A stretch of DNA of 6,941 nt, from positions 1 to 6,941 of the forward strand of contig JAQCER010000179.1 in the NCBI GenBank assembly GCA_027618625.1, given 5' to 3'. The DNA comes from Verrucomicrobiota bacterium (lineage in GTDB: Bacteria > Verrucomicrobiota > Verrucomicrobiia > Verrucomicrobiales > DEV007). Positions 1 through 6,879 of the stretch are shown piece by piece (positions within the stretch are counted from its first letter, which is position 1; each line of letters opens with the position of its first letter). The notes under the pieces were generated by a model. It worked only from the letters and a program-made list of their open reading frames with translations. It did no database searches and was not told the origin of the DNA. A program made the translations under genes and the position numbers.

Positions 1-3000
1 CCAGAGGAATTCCCGCACCAAACGATAGCTTCAGCTGCTCCCCGGCATTGCTCAGATTCTTGTCGAATGTTCCCGCCACCAGTGGCGCCGGTGCCAGCGA
101 GCCATAGCGCAGATTGAACGCGGCGACATTACTTACGATGACTACGCGTTGGCCCGGGTCGATGCTGGTGACTGTGCCATTTGCAAAATCGAACTCGACA
201 CCTTTGGTAAAGCGGACATTCGTCAGATCAAGCGCCAAGGTGCCTGCGTTCACGATCTCGATAAACTCGAAACTCGATGCCGTGAGGGTGGCATCCGTAG
301 CGAGCTCTGCGGCAGTCGGAGACGCCGGCTGATACATCACTTCCGAAATCAGAAGCTTGCCAAGGTAAGCCGATGTGTCCGGCGATCCCGCAGTGAACTC
401 GATCGGATCGGACCAGTGGCTGAATTGACCAGAAGCCCCGAGGTGACGGACGCGGGCACGGGAAGTGCTGCCAGCCCTCACCGCAGCAGCAGGAATCGTA
501 ATGGAACCCGTGAACTCAGTGAGCAATCCAGACTCCCAGGCAGGTGTGATCTCGTAGATCCATGGCTGTGACGAATCGAAGCCCTCGGCATCAGGGGTGG
601 AGATCTGTCCGATCCGCCACTCCATTCCAGCAAAAGCGGTCGGCTTGTCCGTCGCGGCGTAGGCAGTGGTCTCGAACGTTAGCCCATCGACTGGATAGCC
701 GTTGGTTCCGATATAGGTGATGGACGGTTTGTCCGGCACCGGGTCGGTGGTGTCCGCCTTGTCGTTGAGCAATCGTTTCACGGCATAGGTCGTGTTGTCG
801 GAAACGAATGATTTGTAGTAGTTCAGGAGCCCATCCCAGCTTTGCTTCGCGGTTGGCAATTTGGGATTATTTCGGTACCAAATTCCCTTTTTCGTCGTCC
901 GGTTATGGTAGTCCCACATCGCCTGATTCGCATGAACGAGGTCAAGTTTGTTGTCTGCGCCGGTGGTAATCATTCTTGCCAGCTCTTCGAATGCCTTGGC
1001 ACCTTCGCCAGAAGTTACCAGCAGATCGTAGGCTTCACGTGCCCGATTGTTCAGCTCCGTCTCAGCCTCATCGTGACGGAACACTTTCTGGAAGTTCTCC
1101 CACACACTCTCTTCACGCCAGTGGTTCTTGCTCTCCCACGTCAGGTCGAGATCCCATGGGAAAATCGACCATTTGCCGGTCTCCGGATTGTGGTAGTGTA
1201 ACGCATTCCAGTCCGCCCGTGCATCCGTGTTGTTTACAAGGGTCGTGCCGACCTTGTGATTGACCACTTCCGTGATGTCAATGTTCTCCTGCCACCAGGC
1301 GAGATTCTGAGTGCGGTTGAGATCTCGCGAAAGATTGGTAGCAGGCCGCGTCCCGACAGTCTCCATGGCTCCCTGATTGGTCTGGGTGGGCCTGCCATTC
1401 ATCTTGTACATGTTCCCGTCGGGCATTCCCCGCTCATTTAGAAATCGGGTGTCCGGCTCCTCAATGGCAATGTAGAGCCCCCAGAAGTCGCCCTCATATT
1501 GATTGCCGGGATCCGACTCGACTGCATCATCGATGATCCTGAGATGGAAGAAGTGCGTATTGCAGGCAGGGACATCGAGCAGGTTGTAGAATTTAAATGC
1601 AGCTGCTTCATTGAGCACCATGCCACCGGTGGACTGGTCTCCATTGAACCATGGACAGGTTCCTGTGTGCAGCGCGAATTTGTCCCACTTTTCCTTGTAG
1701 GGTCTGCCGTAGTTGTCGCGGGCCTGCAGGCGGTGGCCCAGGTTAAAGCTGATCTTGGTTTTGTTCTTTCCGGTGGTGCGAGTCGACGCGCGACCCTTGA
1801 TTCGATAGAGCACGTGGTCGTAGACGTCGCCATCGTAGACGAATGTTCCATAGTATCGATACACTCCATCGATCGGCCCGGTGTAATGGCAGCGCAGGAC
1901 GTCGGCCTCGAGAGATATCAAGTGGTATACGGGCACTTGCGTCAGGACATTTGCCGGGTAGGTCACGACGGGCTCGCGGCCGGGGCGCAGCGAGCCCTCC
2001 CAGTCAGGCACACCATTGTAAACGAAGTAGGCGAAGTTCGGCTGTGTGTCGTCATTGAACGGAATGCGGACGGCATTTGCCGCTGTGTCTGACACGGTGA
2101 TGCGATAACGCACCAGTCGGCGATTCACTTGCACATCCGCAGGAAGTGTCGCTGTAAAAATGTCATCGCCCGCAGTCACGTCGCCCGCGTTTCCGGCATC
2201 GTTCATGGGCACATCGATCCATGATGTCTGATAGGCATCGTCCGTGAGCCGGATGTATTCGCCAGGCTCCACGACCTGGTAATGCAACACGGCACTGCCC
2301 ACACCCTGTGGATCCGTCACCTTGACAGAGACCTGCACCGCTTCGCCGGCTTTTGGCACCTTCGGCGAATGCTCTACCTGGCGGACGTTTGGCGGTGCAG
2401 CTTCCGAGTAAACCGAATTCCTGCGACTGGGAGTTGCCTCGGGATCAGGATCTGAGGCAGCTGCCCGGATCAGGCGGAGATCAAACGAAAGGTCGCTGCC
2501 CCCTACACTTTGATTGAACACCTGGCCAGCAATGACGTTGCGACCTTCCACCAGAAGCCCGGCGATGCCCGTGAGCTGAACAGTTTCCCATGCGGCCTCA
2601 TGGGAACCATCGGCACTTTTCACTGCGGTAATCTCGCCACTGACATTGAATAGCAGTACTTCGGTGCCGTTGATCCACACCGCTACTCCATCATCGACAT
2701 AGTGATCCAATTGCAAACTGCTCGGAATTTCGTTGGGAGCGATCTCAAATTCATGGCGAAAATACAGGCTCGGGAATTGGCCCTGCATGCCTTCGATCAC
2801 CGTTGCATCGTCTCCATCACCAAATCCCATCGGCGAGGCTCCAGTCGACCAGCTTGCATCCTCAACAAAATCCAGCTGCCGCCAGGCGCCGGACGGCTCC
2901 GATGCCTCGCTGCCCCCCGGGCGATAGCGCCAGCTCTCGGAATTCTCGCGCAACAGCGTCATCTCAGGCAGAGGATTAGGCGCCTTCGAGTATCGCCATG

Positions 3001-3493
3001 AACTGCCAAGGTCGTTGTCCAGATCCGGATGGATCAGCTCCATTGATCCGCCTCTGCCTGCGGACAACGTTGGCCACGGAAACCCAGCCCGATAGTCGAC
3101 GCGATCGATCCGTGCTCCCGCAGCATCCTCAAACTCAATACTCTCGCCGCTATTGTTCAGTCCACCTGTCCATGGCCCCAGCGCATCACCGCCGAACGCT
3201 GCCTTGAAACCCGCGGGATCCTTTGCAATGACCAGGTAGCCGTCTGGCGCGATGTTCGTTCCTTGCGCAAATGTGAAATCGACTGCATTCGCCAGCTTCC
3301 AACCAGAGAGATCAACAGCTTCAGCGTCGGGATTGTGCAACTCGATAAATTCGGAAAGCTCTGCTGGATCCGCAGGTTCAAAGTGAATCTCGTTGATCAC
3401 AACTCCAGCTTTAGCGACAAAAATCGAGCAACCCAGCCAAAGGAACAGGCTGACTGAGCGAGGTATGGATAGGGGGAGCTTACGAATCATCAT
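1..3493 (-). CDS. Secreted lamin-tail / CotH kinase-fold protein (3' end beyond window)
   Basis: An unbroken minus-strand frame gives 1164 residues from the start and leaves the window without a stop. Domains in order: signal peptide about 1-29 (VAKA|G); lamin-tail domain about 30-137 (INEIHFEP, EFIELHNP, LSGWKL); beta-sandwich about 180-342 (W188, W215, YFR 244-246, DDG 267-269, INGTEV, SDLSFDL); Ig-like linker about 366-495; CotH kinase-like domain about 515-800; Fn3-like segment about 922-1034; a second lamin-tail domain from about 1047, cut by the edge. CotH marks are IKGRAS 565-570 with downstream lysines, WGLYIAIEE 671-679, GNMYK 693-697 and WDLD 780-783. CotH of Bacillus phosphorylates spore-coat proteins; secreted CotH proteins in non-spore-formers have no settled substrate. 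ATG 3493 is chosen. An AGAAGAG stretch at 3514-3508 is 8 nt from an in-frame GTG at 3499, so that start is possible. TAA at 3517 closes the frame upstream. The CotH family call is firm; kinase activity is inferred. Confidence 0.9.
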   Translation of the reverse strand, partial: MMIRKLPLSIPRSVSLFLWLGCSIFVAKAGVVINEIHFEPADPAELSEFIELHNPDAEAVDLSGWKLANAVDFTFAQGTNIAPDGYLVIAKDPAGFKAAFGGDALGPWTGGLNNSGESIEFEDAAGARIDRVDYRAGFPWPTLSAGRGGSMELIHPDLDNDLGSSWRYSKAPNPLPEMTLLRENSESWRYRPGGSEASEPSGAWRQLDFVEDASWSTGASPMGFGDGDDATVIEGMQGQFPSLYFRHEFEIAPNEIPSSLQLDHYVDDGVAVWINGTEVLLFNVSGEITAVKSADGSHEAAWETVQLTGIAGLLVEGRNVIAGQVFNQSVGGSDLSFDLRLIRAAASDPDPEATPSRRNSVYSEAAPPNVRQVEHSPKVPKAGEAVQVSVKVTDPQGVGSAVLHYQVVEPGEYIRLTDDAYQTSWIDVPMNDAGNAGDVTAGDDIFTATLPADVQVNRRLVRYRITVSDTAANAVRIPFNDDTQPNFAYFVYNGVPDWEGSLRPGREPVVTYPANVLTQVPVYHLISLEADVLRCHYTGPIDGVYRYYGTFVYDGDVYDHVLYRIKGRASTRTTGKNKTKISFNLGHRLQARDNYGRPYKEKWDKFALHTGTCPWFNGDQSTGGMVLNEAAAFKFYNLLDVPACNTHFFHLRIIDDAVESDPGNQYEGDFWGLYIAIEEPDTRFLNERGMPDGNMYKMNGRPTQTNQGAMETVGTRPATNLSRDLNRTQNLAWWQENIDITEVVNHKVGTTLVNNTDARADWNALHYHNPETGKWSIFPWDLDLTWESKNHWREESVWENFQKVFRHDEAETELNNRAREAYDLLVTSGEGAKAFEELARMITTGADNKLDLVHANQAMWDYHNRTTKKGIWYRNNPKLPTAKQSWDGLLNYYKSFVSDNTTYAVKRLLNDKADTTDPVPDKPSITYIGTNGYPVDGLTFETTAYAATDKPTAFAGMEWRIGQISTPDAEGFDSSQPWIYEITPAWESGLLTEFTGSITIPAAAVRAGSTSRARVRHLGASGQFSHWSDPIEFTAGSPDTSAYLGKLLISEVMYQPASPTAAELATDATLTASSFEFIEIVNAGTLALDLTNVRFTKGVEFDFANGTVTSIDPGQRVVIVSNVAAFNLRYGSLAPAPLVAGTFDKNLSNAGEQLKLSFGAGIPL

Positions 3494-3545
3494 AAGCACC
3501 CTAACAGCTCTTCTTTAGCGAAACAATCCCCAGATGTCCCTACTT

Positions 3546-3556
3546 TCACTGAGAAT
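3546..3556. promoter_or_regulatory. Half-site-like copy of the intergenic palindrome upstream of the CotH gene
   Basis: TCACTGAGAAT on the plus strand differs at one of 11 positions from TCCCTGAGAAT, which is read from the minus strand of the palindrome at 4897-4913. It sits in the 78-bp gap between the peptidase stop and the CotH start, 53 bp before ATG 3493. It could be a second, weaker site for the same regulator. A match of this size can also arise by chance in gaps of this length. Confidence 0.15.
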
Positions 3557-3571
3557 TCATTATTCCGCAGG

Positions 3572-4855
3572 CTACGGCAAGATCACTACGAAGCTGCCAC
3601 CGGAAACTTCATCGGCTTCCTGTTCCCCGATCCACCGCTCGCGGTAGGCATCGCCCCATGAATCACTGATGGCGATCTCATTGGTGTCCTTGTTGTAGCC
3701 GATGATCATGGACACGTGCGCATTCGATGTATCCTTCGACAGGTCGCGGGAGTCGCGTTGCTCTTTCTTGACTTGCTCGGCCCACTTGTCCCAATCCTTG
3801 ACAGCTCGCCGGGCCGCCGTCCTCTTGTTGGCAATGGCATTGAACGCAGGCGTTGATTTCATCGACCAGATCACGGGAATTCCATCATCAATGTAGCGCG
3901 CCACCAGACTCACCTTCACTTTCCCAGAAAACGTCTTCACAGATCTGCCCTTTCTCCGCACATCCCGCTGCACCGCGCTCGCCAGTTCCGCCAAACTCGT
4001 GCTACCGCCCAGACCCGTGTCCCCTACCATCGCCAGCAAGTACATGTCGGCCGGAACATCGACGTGGCGCATGCAGCGTTCGAAGGTCGCCGGCACGCAA
4101 TAGCCTTTCGGCCCCTGGTCCACCATTGGAAGATCGCTGACTACCACATCACCATTGTCACGCTTCTGCAGATTCTCACGAATCCGATCACGCACCGATG
4201 AATCCAACGATCTCTCAACCTTGCCCCCGTCATCTGCTGAAGCTGTGGGCTCAATCTGCAAAGTAACATATTCATTGCTCTCTTCAGCGAGCAGAAAAGC
4301 GTGGCCCTTCCAATCCCAGCGCTCGACCGTCTGCCGGGTACTCCCTTCACCAAAAGACTGCGATCTTGCTTTGCCCAAAAGCCCAGTCAAAGTCGACGTG
4401 ATCGCTTTCTCGTCCGCATCCATCGCTTTGCGAAACTCGCGTACGTCACCACGTTTCACCGCATCCTTATCAAAGTGTTGTTCGCCTCCCCCATTGGCGG
4501 AGAAGAAATCTCCTTTGTTTGCGTACACCAGGGACAGCCGCACCGATTTGCCACCCGCGCCATAGAGAGCCATCGAGAATGGTCGAGCTCCCAGAATTCG
4601 CGAAGAGCTGTTCGGGTATTTGCGGAAACTGCTCTGCCTGCTGGTCTGCGATTCCTGAGGCATTTGCAGGCGCTTGGCTACGTCACTCGCGCTTTCATCC
4701 CAAATCGTGGCGGAATCCTGGAACAATGGAGCCCCGACAGCAGCATTCAGATCGTCCGCGGAAACAACGCCCGCAACATCTTCCCCGACCGCAGGGCGGG
4801 CGCTGATGGCTGAGAGCATCCCCGCTGCAATAATCGTATTAAGCAACTGTTTCAT
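3572..4855 (-). CDS. Secreted papain-fold / C39-like cysteine peptidase
   Basis: 427 residues. Residues 1-24 form a signal peptide with probable cleavage at AVG|ED, so the protein should act outside the cytoplasm. The N-terminal part (about 30-235) matches no family I recognise; it is probably a propeptide or accessory domain. The C-terminal part has the papain/C39 layout: Q247 (oxyanion hole) in DQGPKGYC, C253 nucleophile, H380 in NAHVSMIIGY and D398 in ISDSWGD, where papains usually have Asn. The six-residue Gln-to-Cys spacing equals that of papain. No transporter domain is fused, so it is not a bacteriocin-exporter C39 domain of the usual kind. The frame is open back to 4948, but ATG 4855 puts the signal peptide at the N-terminus and has a weak GGAA 10 nt upstream. 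It lies 78 bp before the CotH gene on the same strand and may be co-transcribed with it. The substrate is unknown. Peptidase fold likely, activity inferred. Confidence 0.85.
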   Translation of the reverse strand: MKQLLNTIIAAGMLSAISARPAVGEDVAGVVSADDLNAAVGAPLFQDSATIWDESASDVAKRLQMPQESQTSRQSSFRKYPNSSSRILGARPFSMALYGAGGKSVRLSLVYANKGDFFSANGGGEQHFDKDAVKRGDVREFRKAMDADEKAITSTLTGLLGKARSQSFGEGSTRQTVERWDWKGHAFLLAEESNEYVTLQIEPTASADDGGKVERSLDSSVRDRIRENLQKRDNGDVVVSDLPMVDQGPKGYCVPATFERCMRHVDVPADMYLLAMVGDTGLGGSTSLAELASAVQRDVRRKGRSVKTFSGKVKVSLVARYIDDGIPVIWSMKSTPAFNAIANKRTAARRAVKDWDKWAEQVKKEQRDSRDLSKDTSNAHVSMIIGYNKDTNEIAISDSWGDAYRERWIGEQEADEVSGGSFVVILP

Positions 4856-4896
4856 ACTTGTTAAGTTCCACTTCAGTTCAAACCAGCAGATCGCTC

Positions 4897-4913
4897 CATT
4901 CTCAGGGAGAATG
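4897..4913. promoter_or_regulatory. 17-bp palindrome in divergent intergenic region, candidate operator
   Basis: CATTCTCAGGGAGAATG is a perfect inverted repeat with 7-bp arms and a 3-bp centre. It lies between the divergent peptidase and lipoprotein genes, 42 bp upstream of the peptidase ATG. Its left arm coincides with the best -10 candidate of the peptidase promoter, so a bound regulator could block it. Operator function is inferred from position and symmetry only. Confidence 0.35.
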
Positions 4914-4926
4914 CAACGAATTGCAA
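4898..4926 (-). promoter_or_regulatory. Possible sigma70-like promoter for the peptidase gene
   Basis: On the minus strand, TTGCAA (4926-4921) and GAGAAT (4903-4898) are separated by 17 bp. Each matches four of six consensus bases. Transcription would start near 4891, giving a leader of about 35 nt before ATG 4855. The match is weak and consensus rules for this phylum are uncertain. Confidence 0.22.
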
Positions 4927-4966
4927 ATGCCTGAAGGCAATCCTGCACAGACTTCCTTTTTCCGGG

Positions 4967-4995
4967 TTGCGCGGGTCGGCGCGACGCTCTACAAA
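4967..4995 (+). promoter_or_regulatory. Weak candidate promoter for the lipoprotein gene
   Basis: TTGCGC (4967-4972) and TACAAA (4990-4995) are spaced by 17 bp just before the lipoprotein ATG at 5008. The implied transcript would have only a few bases of leader, and the -35 matches three of six consensus bases. If the true promoter lies further upstream, it would overlap the peptidase promoter region. Confidence 0.13.
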
Positions 4996-5007
4996 AGTCG
5001 AAGTAAC

Positions 5008-6093
5008 ATGAACATCACTCAAATTTCAGACTCCTTGGGCAATTGTGTCCACCGCTGTCGTCCCTTCGTCTTTTTCTGTTGCGTTCTTCTGCTCGCAGGA
5101 TGTGGCGGCGACGACGGAGAAACGCCCGCCGCGAAAACCAGCGACGAAGCGGCCGCTACGCCAGTCGGCCAGCCCGCGGAAGCACCAAGCAGCGACCCAT
5201 TGCCATCGCCCACCTCGGAACCCGATTTACCGGATCCGGATCCTTCCACCGGCGCTGCCACAGAGCCGGACGCTGCGACGCCACCACCCCCACTCCCACC
5301 CGCGGCGGTCAGTCCGGCACCACCAGAGCCTGAAACAGTCGCCGAGCCAAAACTGCGCCCGCGGATCAAAAGCCCCATCGACAAGCTGCCCCCACCCGAA
5401 AATGAAATGACGCCACCGCCCCCCAGGAACTCGATGGCCGCAGCAGAACTGGCGAGCAAGAAGAGCGAAGAAGCGGGCGCTGCCTACATGGCATTCCTTG
5501 ATGCAAAGAGCACCGATGAGCGCATCAAGTACATCCGCCGGGGTAGCGAGATCAAGAGCAAGGTCGAGGAATATCACACCACACACGTCCAGCGCGATTT
5601 CAAGGTTACCGAAACCCAGATCATGGGAGCCGGGCGCAGGCTCGATGATCCGACAAAATTTGTCTTCCCCTACTACGTCGCCACCACCAAGAATCCCTAC
5701 GGTTTTCTTTTGATGATCTATGAAGAAGAGGACGGCATGAAACTGAGCTGGGAACAATTCGTTCTCGGGCAGGACTATCCCATGCAGGAATTTTTGGAGA
5801 GAAAAGACACCGAGCCCTATGAGTTCCTCGGAGCCATCACTCAGGCCCACATCTTTGATCCCGATTTTTCTGAGTCGGAAAAGGAAAAGCTCATCGCCGT
5901 CAACATCGACTTGCCAAGAGTTGCATTCGCAGACAAACCCGTCGCCCACGTCGACCGCGCCTCCCCCATCGGCAAACAATTGGAAGAGGCACTCCCTTGG
6001 GGCAAGCGGCAGCTCTCAAGAGTCAGCCTCATACATGACGCCAACGGCAAGGTCTTTATCACCAGGTACGCGAAGCTGGCGCATCCGAATTAA
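5008..6093 (+). CDS. Lipoprotein with Pro-rich tether and C-terminal globular domain
   Basis: 361 residues. The N-terminus carries a type II signal peptide: basic residues (R16, R18), a hydrophobic run, then the lipobox LLAGC at 28-32, with C32 the acylated residue. Residues about 35-145 are low-complexity and rich in Pro, Asp, Glu, Ala and Thr, consistent with a flexible tether holding the rest away from the membrane. Residues about 146-361 are a globular alpha/beta domain. It opens with a helix 'AYMAFLDAKSTDERIKYIRR' and holds KLSWEQFV (245-252) and a closing VFITRYAKL strand. This pattern (FL.A.s.eeR..Y.R..e, then a (D/S)WE.FV segment) recalls uncharacterised proteins of Verrucomicrobiota; I know no function for it. 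The frame is open from 4858, but ATG 5008 places the lipobox correctly, and the ribosome-binding site is weak. It diverges from the peptidase gene and is followed by decayed sequence. Confidence 0.85.
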   Translation: MNITQISDSLGNCVHRCRPFVFFCCVLLLAGCGGDDGETPAAKTSDEAAATPVGQPAEAPSSDPLPSPTSEPDLPDPDPSTGAATEPDAATPPPPLPPAAVSPAPPEPETVAEPKLRPRIKSPIDKLPPPENEMTPPPPRNSMAAAELASKKSEEAGAAYMAFLDAKSTDERIKYIRRGSEIKSKVEEYHTTHVQRDFKVTETQIMGAGRRLDDPTKFVFPYYVATTKNPYGFLLMIYEEEDGMKLSWEQFVLGQDYPMQEFLERKDTEPYEFLGAITQAHIFDPDFSESEKEKLIAVNIDLPRVAFADKPVAHVDRASPIGKQLEEALPWGKRQLSRVSLIHDANGKVFITRYAKLAHPN

Positions 6094-6181
6094 ATTGGGT
6101 GCAGATCCGCTCATTCCGGGCGTGTTAGACCGCTTCGGGTAGTGCGCAGGCTGTTTCGGGCGCGGGCGATAGGCCTCTGAA

Positions 6182-6709
6182 TCATCGTTCTGGATCCGTT
6201 TGATCTTCGATTACGCCGACCAAAAGAATCGATCCCACTCCCCGTTGATTTCTATGCAGCGCAGGCGCAACAGCATTTCTGCGCGCTCGTCTATTCCTGA
6301 TACTGAATGCCTTGAAGGATCGGAAGAATCGCGCCGAAACAGGTGCTGCAAACCTATCGAAACATCGAAACGACTTTACCTTGGCTCGAAAGAAGGCGGA
6401 ACCCACTCCCTGATAGTCTGGCGGAGTCAGTCTCAATTCCAACATGTCTCCGTGAACCTCTGCCTCCCGAAGTCGGTTCCACTGGATGCCATCTGGGGAA
6501 TACTCCAGCCTGAAAAGGATGCCGGCAGTCGAGGCAAAAGCGGATTGGATTCCGCAGCGCACAACGATATCGTCGTGGACGCTCCCCACGACTTGATCGA
6601 GAACGCCGTCGATCTGGGCGACGGTAGGAATGTCGGCGATTCGCAGTCCTTGACCCGGGCAAGCGTGCAGGATGGAGAACCTTCGCTCGATACCGGATAT
6701 CTCTACGAG
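6182..6709 (-). pseudogene. Remnant of the 3' part of a secreted-protein gene
   Basis: The minus frame is open from a stop at 6712-6710 to 6182, but has no ATG before the middle of the recognisable part; the earliest usable start is a GTG at 6589. The stretch encoded by about 6508-6377 looks protein-like: LEYSPDGIQWNRL, then an alternating strand pattern and SAFFRAKV. This resembles the C-terminal '(L/Q)(E/Q)YS.D...W..L ... FYR..V' modules common in secreted proteins of Verrucomicrobiota. In intact members the protein would end near the final Val; here the frame runs on into Arg-rich sequence with no coding character. Nothing recognisable as an N-terminal part is present. I read it as a decayed C-terminal fragment. 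A real short gene starting at 6589 is the alternative. Confidence 0.3.
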
Positions 6710-6879
6710 TTACGAGCGCACGGTCTGGTGGAAGGTGGAAGTGGACTGCGCCCGGAGAAGTCTTCGCAAAGATGTCCGCCCGCCCAAAACTCGCGCTGGA
6801 AGGAGAAAGGATTCTGTTGAATGTCTATGTGGAGAATGAAGCGGAAGGAATGGTCCGCTCAGCCACTGGCTATAGCTAG
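6628..6879 (+). pseudogene. Remnant of the C-terminal part of a secreted, possibly glycosidase-like protein
   Basis: The frame opens after a TAG at 6625-6627 and closes at TAG 6877-6879. From about 6736 it reads WKWTAPGEVFAKMSARPKL, then LEGERILLNVYVENEAEGMV and GYS before the stop. From memory of the families, 'G...(T)KP....G..L.LN.....G.VR...D..G.P.PG(F/Y)S' is the closing beta-sandwich of secreted proteins in Planctomycetota and Verrucomicrobiota, often glycosidase-like; several residues between GMVR and GYS appear missing here. Past the stop the same frame gives CLGGNVYEPMIAE, a second stop (TAA 6919-6921) and GCLGGD, which may be further remnant. An intact gene using ATG 6772 would be only 35 codons, so decay is the better reading. 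The assignment is tentative. Confidence 0.33.

Noticed and set aside
1499..2092. Plus-strand open frame of 197 codons
   Set aside because: It lies wholly antisense to the CotH domain, whose frame has clear family motifs; the plus product has no recognisable domain.
3558..3576. Small hairpin (CCGTA/TGCGG) over the peptidase stop
   Set aside because: A 5-bp stem with a wobble pair and no following T-run is too weak for a terminator.
4301..4813. Plus-strand open frame of 170 codons
   Set aside because: It is antisense to the peptidase gene, with Ser/Arg/Pro-rich composition typical of a shadow frame.
4856..4948. N-terminal extension of the peptidase to 4948, and of the lipoprotein back to 4858
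   Set aside because: Both would bury their export signals 30-50 residues inside the protein and would overlap each other; internal starts at 4855 and 5008 place the signals correctly.
5230..5243. CCGGATCCGGATCC repeat
   Set aside because: It encodes the Asp-Pro repeat of the lipoprotein tether, so coding explains it.
5019..5459. Minus-strand Gly/Ser-rich frame of 146 codons resembling a low-complexity surface protein
   Set aside because: Gly/Ser runs are simply the complement of the Pro/Ala/Asp codons of the lipoprotein tether.
5227..5979. Minus-strand open frame of 250 codons
   Set aside because: It is antisense to the lipoprotein, whose lipobox and domain pattern are convincing; the minus frame is open because of the high GC content and Pro-rich coding.
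6094..6180. Terminator after the lipoprotein gene
   Set aside because: Only 3-bp stems such as CCG-CTT-CGG are present and there is no T-run.
6356..6371. Tandem ATCGAAAC ATCGAAAC repeat
   Set aside because: There are only two 8-bp copies and no further units; this is within chance expectation.
6200..6820. Plus-strand open frame of 206 codons after the lipoprotein
   Set aside because: No domain, no signal peptide, odd Ser/Arg composition and no good ribosome-binding site; other frames over the same DNA look more protein-like.
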